This document shows, in pieces, positions 16,134 through 24,303 of a stretch of 64,000 bases of DNA. The notes under the pieces are model-generated. The model was not told the DNA's origin. It was given only the letters and a program-made list of their open reading frames with translations, and did no database searches. Positions within the stretch are counted from its first letter, which is position 1, and each line of letters starts with the position of its first letter. The translations under genes and the position numbers were made by a program. The DNA is from Thermoproteota archaeon. Lineage in GTDB: Archaea; Korarchaeota; Korarchaeia; Korarchaeales; Korarchaeaceae. The stretch lies in contig JAOZGC010000002.1 of the NCBI GenBank assembly GCA_027491915.1, forward strand, positions 567,344 through 631,343, in the 5' to 3' direction.

Positions 16134-17726
16134 TCACCTCCTCCTCCACAGGAACACGTAGACGGCGGCCAGCAGCAGGGCCAGCATCAGGGCCAGGTAG
16201 AGGGCCACGGCCGCCAGCTGCCAGGCGGGCGGCGGGTTTATCGTCAGCTCCGTCTGGACGTCCATTATCCCGTAGATGGCCCAGGGCTTCCTCCCGAGCT
16301 CCCTGGTTCCCCACCCGAGGAAGCTCGTCACGTGGGCTATAGCCGGGGAGATCGCGGTCAGCCAGAGGATCCAATTGGCCTTCGAGCCGCGCCACGCCGA
16401 GATCGCCAGGAGCAGTCCTATCAGCCCCAGCAGGACGCCCAGGCCTATCTTCACGTAGTACATGTAGTGGACCAGCAGGGGTGGCCTGTAGTCCGGGTCT
16501 ATGTCGTCGTAGTTGGGTATCTTGGCGTCCGGGCTCCCGTACGACAGGGCGGGCATCACGCCCCTGATCAGGCCGCCGAGCCCCAGGGAGTCGGGCAGGC
16601 TGACTATTTGGGAGCTGGTTCCCTCCATGGCCGCGAACTTCTCCGGGTTGTGCTTGGCGACGGCGGATCCCATGGCGTGGCCCAGGGCGGTCCCCTGCAG
16701 GGCGATGGCCACCAGCGCGAACGTCGACGCGAACTTGAGGGCCTTCCTGAAGTACTCGGAGTCGGGATCCTCGGCGGAGGACCTCAGGATCCTCAGGGCG
16801 TAGGCCCCGGCCACCGTGAAGGAGGACACGGTGACGGCCGCGCCGAGGGCGTGCATCAGGGTCGCCAGGTATCCCCCGGACATGAAGGTTATCTGGAAGA
16901 TCCCGGCCCTCTCGATGGTGTGGGCAACTATCTGGTCGAGGACGGCCTTGAGCGGGACCGATCCTATGGCCTGGGCGGCCTCGGGGGTGGCCACGGCCGC
17001 CAGGGTGCTCTCCGCCACGGTCTTGCCCGAGAAGGCCTCGGCCATCAGGGTCCTCACCAGGCCGGACGGTATGGCCACGGTGACGTCCCCTGCCCCGGAG
17101 CCCAGGATCCTGATGCCGACGGCCGACAGCTTGTTGGGATCGAGGGCCTGGGCTATCTGGGTTGGGACGTAGAGCAGGACGTCTGGGGGGGCCCAGGACC
17201 CGGTGGACGGGTCGTAGTTGGCCACGACGTTGGCCGGCGACTGCATGAAGGAGTTGACGCTCAGGATCATGGAGGCCGAGTACCAGGCGCCCGCCATGGC
17301 CAGCAGCCCGACGACCAGGTGGACCTTGGGGGACATCCTCCGCTCCGCGTAGTAGTAGAGGTAGATGAAGGCCCCCTCCATTATGAAGGCGAAGATCTCC
17401 ATGTAGAGGGGGAAGTAGATGTACCTGCCCGCGGCCTCGGTCAGGTTCGGCCACAGCAGCACCAGGCCGAACTCTGAGGCGGTCCCGGTGGCGGCGCCGA
17501 CGGCGAAGACGGCCACGAATCCCTTGGCCAGGGTTCTGGAGAGCCTCTTCCAGTCTTCATCCCCGCTCCTCAGCCACAGGGCCTCGGCGACCACGGCCAG
17601 CAGCGGGAGGCCCAGGACGTACTGCAGGATGAACCAGTGGACCTCTATCCCGACCATGGAGAGGAGCCTCTCGCCGCCGGCCGGGTACCCGGCCAGCCAC
17701 TGGGAGATCAGATCCAGACCCGGCAA
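16134..17726 (-). CDS. cydA: Cytochrome bd-type quinol oxidase subunit I (CydA)
   Basis: 530 residues with about nine membrane helices. Recognised by an early His (VHWFILQYVLGLPLL), GTASEFGLVLLWPNL, FAFIMEGAFIYLYYY, GTALGHAMGSAVAKHNP and GRKPWAIYGIM, which correspond to heme-ligand regions and the C-terminal quinol-oxidase signature. A long periplasmic insertion (about residues 175-255) is rich in small residues. TTG 17726 fits the minus-strand TATA at 17751-17759. Operon with CydA'; no CydB, CydX or CydDC in the window. Confidence 0.9.
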   Translation of the reverse strand: MPGLDLISQWLAGYPAGGERLLSMVGIEVHWFILQYVLGLPLLAVVAEALWLRSGDEDWKRLSRTLAKGFVAVFAVGAATGTASEFGLVLLWPNLTEAAGRYIYFPLYMEIFAFIMEGAFIYLYYYAERRMSPKVHLVVGLLAMAGAWYSASMILSVNSFMQSPANVVANYDPSTGSWAPPDVLLYVPTQIAQALDPNKLSAVGIRILGSGAGDVTVAIPSGLVRTLMAEAFSGKTVAESTLAAVATPEAAQAIGSVPLKAVLDQIVAHTIERAGIFQITFMSGGYLATLMHALGAAVTVSSFTVAGAYALRILRSSAEDPDSEYFRKALKFASTFALVAIALQGTALGHAMGSAVAKHNPEKFAAMEGTSSQIVSLPDSLGLGGLIRGVMPALSYGSPDAKIPNYDDIDPDYRPPLLVHYMYYVKIGLGVLLGLIGLLLAISAWRGSKANWILWLTAISPAIAHVTSFLGWGTRELGRKPWAIYGIMDVQTELTINPPPAWQLAAVALYLALMLALLLAAVYVFLWRRR

Positions 17727-17750
17727 TTTAGGTCTTCGCCCCGACTTCCG

Positions 17751-17766
17751 GAACTAAACTTAAATC
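17751..17766. promoter_or_regulatory. Overlapping divergent TATA elements for cydAA' and the CxxC protein
   Basis: GAACTAAACTTAAATC contains AGTTTAGTT on the minus strand (27 nt before TTG 17726) and ACTTAAAT on the plus strand (27 nt before ATG 17788). Confidence 0.65.
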
Positions 17767-17787
17767 TCTCGTTCGGGGATCGAACCT

Positions 17788-18162
17788 ATGCCCGGACCGG
17801 GAGGACGGGCGCGCCGCGGGTCCCCCGGCTTCGGTGGGGGGTCACGGCCGGGGACGTTCCCGATCGATGCGATCCTCAGGGCCGTGGAGAGGTTCAACTC
17901 GCTCAGGAGCCCGGAGGCCACGGCCTGGTTGGTCGGGGTTGGCGGGGAGGGGAGGGTGCTGGTCAGGGTGAGCGGCCCCTTCTGCGCCTCCTGCGGCCTC
18001 TACGACTACTTCGACGACCTGGCCCTGGAGATAGAGGACATGCTCGGCGAGGAGGTGAGGCCCGAGTCGGTCGAGGAGGAGGGGGGCGACTCCTTCCTGG
18101 TGACCCTCTCGATAGGCCGCCGGGGTCGGGACCGGGCCGGGGGCGGGGAGGGAGAAGGGTAG
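17788..18162 (+). CDS. Small uncharacterised protein with a CxxC motif
   Basis: 124 residues. The middle (about 35-105) is a compact alpha/beta unit with VSGPFCASCGLYDYFDDLA, whose CxxC could bind metal or a cluster, somewhat like NifU C-terminal domains, but I do not claim that family. The first 25 and last 15 residues are Gly/Arg-rich. Its promoter overlaps that of the bd oxidase, so co-regulation is likely. Confidence 0.65.
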   Translation: MPGPGGRARRGSPGFGGGSRPGTFPIDAILRAVERFNSLRSPEATAWLVGVGGEGRVLVRVSGPFCASCGLYDYFDDLALEIEDMLGEEVRPESVEEEGGDSFLVTLSIGRRGRDRAGGGEGEG

Positions 18163-18232
18163 CTGACCAGCAGGCGCAGGCGCAGGCGACCAACCGGCGT
18201 CCTCTCGGGGCCCCGCGCCCCCGAACCGATCT

Positions 18233-18730
18233 TCAGGGTCTTGGTCTCAACCTGAAGACGCACGAGTCCCCGCCGTGGGCTATGGTCTGGATCTCCTCGG
18301 AGCACCACCTGCCCCCCATGAGGGAGGCCGCGAGGGACTCCAGGAAGCTGGCCGTTATCCTGCAGAAGAGGGGGTGCTCCGCGGCCCAGGGCATGAAGTG
18401 GCACTCCGATATGCGGACGATCATCCCGTCTCCATCGGGGCTGGCCTTTATCTCGGGCCCTCCCCTCTCCCTTATGAGCCCCGCCAGGTCACGGAAGGCC
18501 TCCCCGGGATCCCTGCCGACCACCTCGGAGGGATCCACCCTGAGGACCGTCATGAGGTTCCGCGCGGCGTTCCTGCCTATCCCGTAGCTCAAGACCTGCC
18601 TAATGAGACCCTCCCCGCCGATCGAGTCCAGGGCGGCGACGATCTCCTTCAGTAGGGAGGAGCAGTGTTCCATGCAGATGGAGTGCTCCCCCTCAGGCCC
18701 GACCCCGCCCAATTCACGGGTCGCCCCCAC
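18233..18730 (-). CDS. V4R-domain protein
   Basis: 165 residues. The C-terminal 100 residues match the V4R (4-vinyl reductase / small-molecule binding) pattern: ISECHFMPWAAEHPLFCRI, FLESLAASLMGGRWCSEE, then AHGGDSCVFRL. Conserved Cys and His positions may bind metal. V4R domains are ligand- or metal-binding and often attach to regulators; here it is alone. GTG 18730 is chosen because the AT-rich element 18749-18763 is centred 27 nt upstream; an in-frame ATG at 18673 is the alternative. It follows the radical SAM gene on the same strand. Confidence 0.7.
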   Translation of the reverse strand: MGATRELGGVGPEGEHSICMEHCSSLLKEIVAALDSIGGEGLIRQVLSYGIGRNAARNLMTVLRVDPSEVVGRDPGEAFRDLAGLIRERGGPEIKASPDGDGMIVRISECHFMPWAAEHPLFCRITASFLESLAASLMGGRWCSEEIQTIAHGGDSCVFRLRPRP

Positions 18731-18748
18731 CAGCCGATCGGCGCCACG

Positions 18749-18770
18749 ACTTAACCATTAAGTTAACCAT
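18749..18770 (-). promoter_or_regulatory. V4R gene promoter with palindrome and direct repeat
   Basis: ACTTAACCATTAAGT (18749-18763) is an inverted repeat with a 3-base centre, and TTAACCAT repeats directly at 18751 and 18763. The element overlaps the stop codon of the radical SAM gene and sits where the V4R TATA box should be, so a regulator bound here would block transcription. Confidence 0.5.
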
Positions 18771-20259
18771 CTGCACCCTGGCCCTTGAGGTGGGAGGGGG
18801 TCCTGACCCACGTCGCCGATCCCCCCGCCGCCGGGGCAACCTCCACCGCGGGGCACCCGGGATCCGGCCCGAGCACGCTCCCGTGGTAGGCGTAGGCCCT
18901 GGCCCTGCACCCGCCGCACACGTACCTGTACGGGCAGGAGGAGCAGGCGTAGTCCGGGGAATCTCTCCCCCTGAGGACCTCGAGGACGGGGCTCTCCCTC
19001 CAGATCCTCTCGAAGCCGTCCCTCAACACGTTGCCGACGACCACCGGGAGGAAGACGCAGGGTTGGACGTCCCCGTTGTGCTCCACGGAGCAGTAGATCC
19101 TCCCGGCGCCGCACCCCCCCAGGAGCTCCGCCAGGGCAACGGCCTGGGAGCCCCCTCCAGCCGGGACGGGGAGGTCGGCGAAGTGGGTCGGGACCACCCT
19201 GTTCCTGCCCCCCATCTCAACCTCGCCGAGGGCTATCACGGCGTAGCTGGGGGAGGTGGAGAAGACCTGGAGCCCGTTGTCCTCGACCAGCTTCCCGTAG
19301 AGGAACTCCAGCAGGTGCCCCCTCTCGGCCGCCGAGAGGTCCGCGTCCGCCATCCCGGCCCCCCTGCCGGTGGGCACGAAGTTGAACACCACCAGCCTGT
19401 CGGCCCCCAGCTCGAGCGCCAGGTCGACCATGTCCCCGATCTCCCTGTAGTTGTGCTTGGTCGCCGTCGTCGCTATGCCCACCTCCATCCCCGCGGCCTT
19501 CGCGTTCCTTATGCCCCTGACCGCGGCCTCCCAGGCTCCGGGGACCCCCCTGAACCTGTCGTGGGCCTCCGGGTTCGGGGAGTCGAGGCTGACCTCCACG
19601 TACCTGACCCCCACCTCCCTCAGCCTGCGGGCCACCGACCGGGTCAGGAGGGTCCCGTTGGTGGCGACGCTCACGTAGAATCCCCTCCTGGCGGCCTCCG
19701 CGGCCACGGGCCAGAAGTCCGGGCTGGCCAGCGGCTCTCCCCCCGAGAAGGCCAGGGCGGGGACCCCCGCCTCGTCCAGCTGCCTCAGGACCTCCATCTT
19801 CTCCCCCAGACTCAGCTCGTCCGGGGCCGGTTCCGGGCCGGCGCCGGCGTAGCAGTGCTGGCACCTCAGGTTGCACCTCTTTGTGAAGTCCCAGACCACC
19901 AGCAGGGGGGCCAGGAATCTCTGGGGCCTCGTCAGCCCGTACTCCGCCAGGCTCCCCATCAGGTTGGCCACCCCCCTCCTGACGTAGGGGAGGGAGAGGG
20001 CCTCCCTGACGGTCGGCTCCTCCACCCCCAGCTTCGAGGCTGCCCTGTCAATCATCTTCGAGATCAGCGCGGCCGCCAGGGACTCCCTCACCCCCTCGGG
20101 CTCCCTCACCCCGGCGTACACCTCGAGCGCGGCCTCCAATCCCTTCTGAGACGGGAGCAGCCTCAGCGCGAGCGAGATCAGCCTGGCGTCCAGCGCCCTC
20201 CTCAGCCCGGCCACCAGCCCGGCCGGCCCGCCGGAGACTCGGGATCCCGCCGGCATCAT
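18763..20259 (-). CDS. Radical SAM/SPASM enzyme
   Basis: About 498 residues. Residues 1-120 are a helical N-terminal domain. The radical SAM core starts at LLVVWDFTKRCNLRCQHCYA (CxxxCxxC for the SAM-binding 4Fe-4S), with FSGGEPLASPDF and VSLDSPNPEAHDRFRG following. The C-terminal SPASM region has CGAGRIYCSVEHNGDVQPC and CSSCPYRYVCGGCRARAYAY, enough cysteines for auxiliary clusters. Such enzymes mature peptides or heme-like cofactors; the substrate here is unknown. Two ATGs (20259, 20256); 20259 fits TATA GTATATACC 26 nt upstream. Divergent from a winged-helix regulator that probably controls it. Confidence 0.88.
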   Translation of the reverse strand: MMPAGSRVSGGPAGLVAGLRRALDARLISLALRLLPSQKGLEAALEVYAGVREPEGVRESLAAALISKMIDRAASKLGVEEPTVREALSLPYVRRGVANLMGSLAEYGLTRPQRFLAPLLVVWDFTKRCNLRCQHCYAGAGPEPAPDELSLGEKMEVLRQLDEAGVPALAFSGGEPLASPDFWPVAAEAARRGFYVSVATNGTLLTRSVARRLREVGVRYVEVSLDSPNPEAHDRFRGVPGAWEAAVRGIRNAKAAGMEVGIATTATKHNYREIGDMVDLALELGADRLVVFNFVPTGRGAGMADADLSAAERGHLLEFLYGKLVEDNGLQVFSTSPSYAVIALGEVEMGGRNRVVPTHFADLPVPAGGGSQAVALAELLGGCGAGRIYCSVEHNGDVQPCVFLPVVVGNVLRDGFERIWRESPVLEVLRGRDSPDYACSSCPYRYVCGGCRARAYAYHGSVLGPDPGCPAVEVAPAAGGSATWVRTPSHLKGQGADG

Positions 20260-20288
20260 ACCGGTATGCTTATGTACTGGTATATACC
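20257..20288. promoter_or_regulatory. Shared divergent operator/promoter with two palindromes
   Basis: CATACCGGTATG (20257-20268, 12-bp perfect palindrome) covers the radical SAM start. GGTATATACC (20279-20288, 10-bp palindrome) is its TATA box. Between them CTTATGTA can serve as TATA for the regulator starting at GTG 20299. This is a typical place for the regulator to bind and repress both genes. Confidence 0.6.
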
Positions 20289-20298
20289 CATATCGGTC

Positions 20299-20745
20299 GT
20301 GCTCGAGCGCCTGTCCGACCACCACCTGAGGATACTGGACGCCCTCCTCGCCTCCGAGTCGGGCCTCTCCTTCAACAGGCTGGTCGACTCGCTCAGGGGG
20401 AGAGTTTCCAGGTCCGTGATATCCAGGGAGGTGAGGAGGCTCGTGGAGGAGGGGCTGATCAGGACCGAGAGGGACGCGCGCCACAGGCAGAGGATCCTCT
20501 ACAGGCTGGACGGCCGGATCAGGGAGCTGGCGGTCAGGATCCTGGGGAACGTCGGCCGCGCCGGCCGGGCCGGGATGGGGGTGGAGGAGGCCGTCGAGAG
20601 GATCTCCGGGTTGATCAGGAGGTACGGCGAGGTCTCCAGGGGGCTGCGGGACGGGCTGATCGCGGCCTACCTGAGGCACCGCGTGCTGGAGGAGGTGAGG
20701 GAGATCCTGCTGGCGTGGGGTCCCCTGCCCCCCTCGAATGGGTAA
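20299..20745 (+). CDS. Winged-helix transcriptional regulator
   Basis: About 148 residues. Residues 3-75 form a winged helix (LRILDALLASESGLSFNRL, then a recognition helix VISREVRRLVEEGLI and the wing RTERDARHRQRILYRL). The rest is helical, perhaps for dimerisation. GTG 20299 fits TATA-like CTTATGTA; in-frame ATGs at 20266 and 20272 are possible but have no upstream AT-rich element. Divergent from the radical SAM enzyme with palindromes between them, so it likely regulates that operon and itself. Confidence 0.75.
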   Translation: MLERLSDHHLRILDALLASESGLSFNRLVDSLRGRVSRSVISREVRRLVEEGLIRTERDARHRQRILYRLDGRIRELAVRILGNVGRAGRAGMGVEEAVERISGLIRRYGEVSRGLRDGLIAAYLRHRVLEEVREILLAWGPLPPSNG

Positions 20746-20816
20746 TATTTGAGGCCCGCCCGGCCCCGCGGGCGCCGCGCCCGGCGCCGCGCCCGGCGGG
20801 CACCCGGTCCGGGGAT

Positions 20817-20822
20817 CGGTGA
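20817..20822 (+). promoter_or_regulatory. Shine-Dalgarno GGTGAG before the large methyltransferase
   Basis: GGTGAG ends 6 nt before TTG 20829, and the nearest TATA-like element (TAATATTT, 20743-20750) is about 80 nt upstream. This gene therefore has a leader, and the ribosome binding site supports the TTG start. Confidence 0.5.
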
Positions 20823-20828
20823 GGCGGG

Positions 20829-22655
20829 TTGGGGGAGCTGAGGCTGTTCTTCAAGATCAAGCACGACGTCCAGAACGACTCCGAGATCCCGCTGGCCAGG
20901 GCGGAGCTGGAGTCGATCCTGGGGGAGGGGGTGACCGAGGTCGTCAACCCGGTCGACCTCATGGCCGGCGGCGGCCCGCTCGGCCCCCTCCTCACACCGG
21001 GGCCGCCCAGGCTCCAGGACTGGATCACCCGGCACGCGTACCCGGGCAGGGTCCAGGGATTCTACGCCGAGGTGGGGTGGAGAAGAGACCTCTCCGACCT
21101 GCTGAGGCTCTCCTACTTCCGGGAGATCTACGCGGCCGCCAGCTCCGACGAGATCCCCCCAGGCTCCGTCGGCGGGCTCATGCCCGGGATCCTGGCTAGG
21201 CCCGATCCCTCCGGCCCCCGAGAGCAGGATCTGGCCCCCTTCGCCAGGATATTCCTCCTGGACGGGCTCTGGGTCCTCAGGATCGTCCCCTTCCAGGCCA
21301 TGTACGAGTTCTCTGACTTCGTGATCAGGCTGGCCAACTCCCCCCGGGACGTGGAGAGGATGTTCGAGGCCGGGATAGAGCACCTCCGGCGCGGGATCTA
21401 CAGGCCCTACTCCGCCGAGTCATCCCGCCTATTCAAGACCATAGAGGACTTCATGGACGACCGCAGGGCCCCCCAGCTCTACCTGACCCACTGGTTCTTT
21501 GGGATACACGGGAAATTCTTCCCGCGGATGATCAGGGCCGCCATGAACGCCGTGGGCCTGAGGGAGGGGGACCTGGTCCTGGACCCCTTCGCCGGATGCG
21601 GGACCCTGAACGTGGAGGCGTCCCTGATGGGGATCAGGTCCGTCGGGGTGGAGGTTAACCCCCTCCTGGCCGAGGTGAGCAGGGTGAAGGTCCGGGCCCT
21701 GTCCATGGATCCGGAGGAGGTCGGGCGGGCGGTGAGGGAGATGGAGTCGGCCCTCTCCGGGTCGGACTGGTTGAGCTTGGAACTGGCGGCCGAGCTGGGG
21801 GCCAGGCTGCCCGAGAAGCTCAGGTCTAGGGTGAGGCCCGACTCTCTGGCCGCCGTGGCCTCGATACTGGAGGCGGCCGAGGGGGCGGGGGATCCTGACC
21901 TCCGGGCCCTCCTCAGGGTCCCCCTCATGTACTGGATGAGGAGCATGCTCACCAAGCAGGATCCGGACAGGGTTCGCAGGACGTACCTGGACCACCTCCG
22001 CCGCATGCACCACGCCCTCCTCTTCCTGGAGCTGTTCAGGGACAGGGTGGCCCCCCTAGAACCGGCGCCCGCGAAGGTGCTGGTCGGGGACTCCACGGAC
22101 CTGGCGGGCGCGCTGGGGGCCGGGGCCGCCGGCGAGCTGCGCGAGGGGTTCGACGCGGCGGTTACCAGCCCGCCCTACATGACCGCCATAGACTACGTCG
22201 GGGAGCAGCTATACGCCCTCTACGTCCTCGGGTTCACCAGAGACCACCTGGAGATAGACAGGAGGACCTTGGGATCCAAGAGGGCCGTCGACGACGCCCC
22301 AGGGCCGGAGGAGGCCGGGCTTCCCGAGTCCGTCGTCCGCCTCGTCGGGGAGATCGCCTCCAGCAGGAGGAGGCACGCCTCCGCCCTCCTGAAGTACTTC
22401 TCCGGGATCCTGAGGTCCATGGAGGGGCTGGCCAGGGTGATGAAGCCCGGGGGTCACGTTGTCTGGGTGATAGGGAGGCGGCAGGTCATGAGGATCGGTG
22501 GCAGGAGAGTGGAGGTCCCCGTGGCAGAGCTGATGACCGAGCTGGGGTGGCGCGCGGGGCTGAGGAGGGTCGGGACCGTCCACGTGGAGCTGGCCAAGTC
22601 CTCGGAGAGGGGAGCCATCCCGACCGAGAGCCTGATATTCTTCGAGGTACCCTGA
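20829..22655 (+). CDS. Large SAM-dependent methyltransferase of the DNA-methylase type (SPPY motif)
   Basis: 608 residues. The SAM-binding motif is LVLDPFAGCGTLNVEA (about residue 252) and the catalytic motif is TSPPYMTAIDY (about residue 443), the SPPY signature of amino-methylating DNA methylases (N4-cytosine type). A long helical insertion with paired acidic stretches separates them. The first 220 residues match no family I recognise and could be a target-recognition or THUMP-like part. The archaeal tRNA enzyme Trm11/TrmG10 has DPPY instead, so RNA is a less likely substrate. No restriction endonuclease lies beside it, making it an orphan. Confidence 0.75.
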   Translation: MGELRLFFKIKHDVQNDSEIPLARAELESILGEGVTEVVNPVDLMAGGGPLGPLLTPGPPRLQDWITRHAYPGRVQGFYAEVGWRRDLSDLLRLSYFREIYAAASSDEIPPGSVGGLMPGILARPDPSGPREQDLAPFARIFLLDGLWVLRIVPFQAMYEFSDFVIRLANSPRDVERMFEAGIEHLRRGIYRPYSAESSRLFKTIEDFMDDRRAPQLYLTHWFFGIHGKFFPRMIRAAMNAVGLREGDLVLDPFAGCGTLNVEASLMGIRSVGVEVNPLLAEVSRVKVRALSMDPEEVGRAVREMESALSGSDWLSLELAAELGARLPEKLRSRVRPDSLAAVASILEAAEGAGDPDLRALLRVPLMYWMRSMLTKQDPDRVRRTYLDHLRRMHHALLFLELFRDRVAPLEPAPAKVLVGDSTDLAGALGAGAAGELREGFDAAVTSPPYMTAIDYVGEQLYALYVLGFTRDHLEIDRRTLGSKRAVDDAPGPEEAGLPESVVRLVGEIASSRRRHASALLKYFSGILRSMEGLARVMKPGGHVVWVIGRRQVMRIGGRRVEVPVAELMTELGWRAGLRRVGTVHVELAKSSERGAIPTESLIFFEVP

Positions 22656-22752
22656 TCCTTTCGGATCCGAACCTGGCCGGGTCGGCCGCGGGAGGCCGCC
22701 GGTCGCCTGACCGGTGACGCCCCCAGGACCCGCCGCGGGGACCGGCGGACGC

Positions 22753-22763
22753 GACTTTATAAC
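22753..22763 (+). promoter_or_regulatory. TATA box for HEPN/MNT pair
   Basis: GACTTTATAAC centred about 28 nt before ATG 22787. Confidence 0.65.
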
Positions 22764-22786
22764 GTCCGCCTCCCGACGTCGCCGGG

Positions 22787-23170
22787 ATGAGGGAGGAGGC
22801 CAGGCGACTGTGGCGGCAGGCCCTGGAGGACCTGGAGACGGCCAAGGTCTTGTTGAACTCCGGCAGGTACTACGCCGCGGCCTTCTTCTCGCATCAGGCC
22901 GCCAAGAAATCTTTGAAGGCCGTCCACGTGGAGCTTAGGCGGGAGATCCCACCCAGGACCCACAACCTGGTGGAGCTGGGTAGGGTCCTCGAGGTGGGAG
23001 ACCTGATGGAGGATCTGATGGAGCTCAACCCGGAATACACGGTCTCCAGGTATCCGGACGCCGCCAACGGCGTCCCGGCGGAGATGTACAGCGAGTCCAT
23101 CGCCCGCAGGCAGGTGGAGAGGGCCGAGAGGGTGGTGAGGAGGTGCGGGGAGATCCTAAAGGCGTCTTGA
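22787..23170 (+). CDS. HEPN-domain protein (toxin candidate)
   Basis: 127 residues. HEPN core: LWRQALEDLETAKVLL, YYAAAFFSHQAAKKSLKAV, then THNLVELG and the VSRYPDAANG stretch common in archaeal HEPN proteins paired with MNT. The last codons overlap the MNT start (TTGA at 23167-23170). A leaderless first gene of a two-gene operon. Ribonuclease or structural activity is not shown by the sequence. Confidence 0.85.
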   Translation: MREEARRLWRQALEDLETAKVLLNSGRYYAAAFFSHQAAKKSLKAVHVELRREIPPRTHNLVELGRVLEVGDLMEDLMELNPEYTVSRYPDAANGVPAEMYSESIARRQVERAERVVRRCGEILKAS

Positions 23171-23511
23171 GCAGGCTGGCCTCGTCCCTCAGATCTTGGG
23201 ATCCCTCCGTCCGCCTGATACTATTCGGCTCCCGGGCCCGCGGGGACGAACTGGTGGACTCGGACTACGACCTGATCGTGATCTCTGAGAGGTTCTCCGG
23301 GATTCCCTTCCCACGGAGGGCGGTCGAGGTATGGAGGGTTCTCCTGAGGTCCGGAGTCCTCGGCGACTTCGAGTTCCTCTGCTACACCCCGAGGGAGTTC
23401 GAGAGGAAGGCCCGCGAGATAGGGGTGGTCTCCCTGGCCGCCCGGGAGGGGGTGAAAGTCGACCCCCGCCGGCGGGGGGGGACGGGGATCGATCGGGCTG
23501 CCGGGCCCTAG
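23167..23511 (+). CDS. MNT-type minimal nucleotidyltransferase (antitoxin candidate)
   Basis: About 114 residues, with the intact motif LFGSRARGDELVDSDYDLIV (GS plus DxD), so it should transfer nucleotides. MNT antitoxins of HEPN systems can modify the toxin with AMP; that is family knowledge. I start at TTG 23167 because it overlaps the HEPN stop. The frame is also open from GTG 23143. Confidence 0.85.
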   Translation: MSRLASSLRSWDPSVRLILFGSRARGDELVDSDYDLIVISERFSGIPFPRRAVEVWRVLLRSGVLGDFEFLCYTPREFERKAREIGVVSLAAREGVKVDPRRRGGTGIDRAAGP

Positions 23512-23566
23512 TGGGCTCGACCGGAACTGCCGTCCCCGGGATACCCTGACTCGACCCGAACCGTCC

Positions 23567-24181
23567 CTATCCGCGCCCAACCGGCCACCCCGACCCGCGG
23601 GCCGCGCAGGGCGTCTCCCAGTCGTTCAGCCTGCAGACCTCGTCCAGCCCCAGCCTCGGCCTCTGCCTGCCCTCACCGGCCGGCCTCCCCACCGGCAGCA
23701 CGACCTGCAGGATCAGGTCGTCAGGCGCGCCCGCGGCCGCCGCCACGGCCGCCGGGTCCGACGGCGTGTAGGTGACCGTGCCCAGGCCGGCCTCCTCCAG
23801 GGCCAGCAGTATGTAGCCCACGGCCAGCCAGGTGGACTGGATCGAGTAGGGGGCGCCCGACTTTGAGAACACCAGCACCAAGACGGGCGCCTCCTCCAGG
23901 AAGGGCTTCTCCGGCCCGAAGCCCATGGACAGGAGCCACTCCCTCAGCCCGCCGGAGACCCGGGAGTAGAACCTCCTCTCCCCCTCCTCCGCGGCCCTCC
24001 TGATCCTCGCCTTCACCTCGGGATCCGTCACGATCAGGAACCTCCAGGGCTGGGAGTTGGCCCCGGACGGGGCGTGCCTCGCCGCGTCCAGCGCCTTGAG
24101 AACGTCCCCGAGGCTCACCCCCTCTCCCGAGAACTCCCTGACGGTTCTCCTCCTGGCGGCCAGTTCCAGCACCGAGGGCAT
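23567..24181 (-). CDS. Nitroreductase-family flavoprotein
   Basis: 204 residues. The family pattern is clear: ARRRTVREFSGEGVS near the N-terminus, HAPSGANSQPWRFLIVTD for FMN contact, WLAVGYILLALEEAGLGTV in the middle. Reduces an organic substrate with NAD(P)H and FMN; the substrate is unknown. Leaderless ATG 24181 has TATA CTATAAAAG (minus, 24203-24211) 26 nt upstream. Confidence 0.9.
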   Translation of the reverse strand: MPSVLELAARRRTVREFSGEGVSLGDVLKALDAARHAPSGANSQPWRFLIVTDPEVKARIRRAAEEGERRFYSRVSGGLREWLLSMGFGPEKPFLEEAPVLVLVFSKSGAPYSIQSTWLAVGYILLALEEAGLGTVTYTPSDPAAVAAAAGAPDDLILQVVLPVGRPAGEGRQRPRLGLDEVCRLNDWETPCAARGSGWPVGRG

Positions 24182-24303
24182 CCCGGGGGGACGCGCCGCC
24201 CGCTTTTATAGCCGCCCGGGCCCGGCGGCCGGGCCGCCGGCCGCCCCGATCCCGACTCCGGGGACCGGGCGCCCTTAATATGGGGGCCCTCCCCTGGACC
24301 CGG

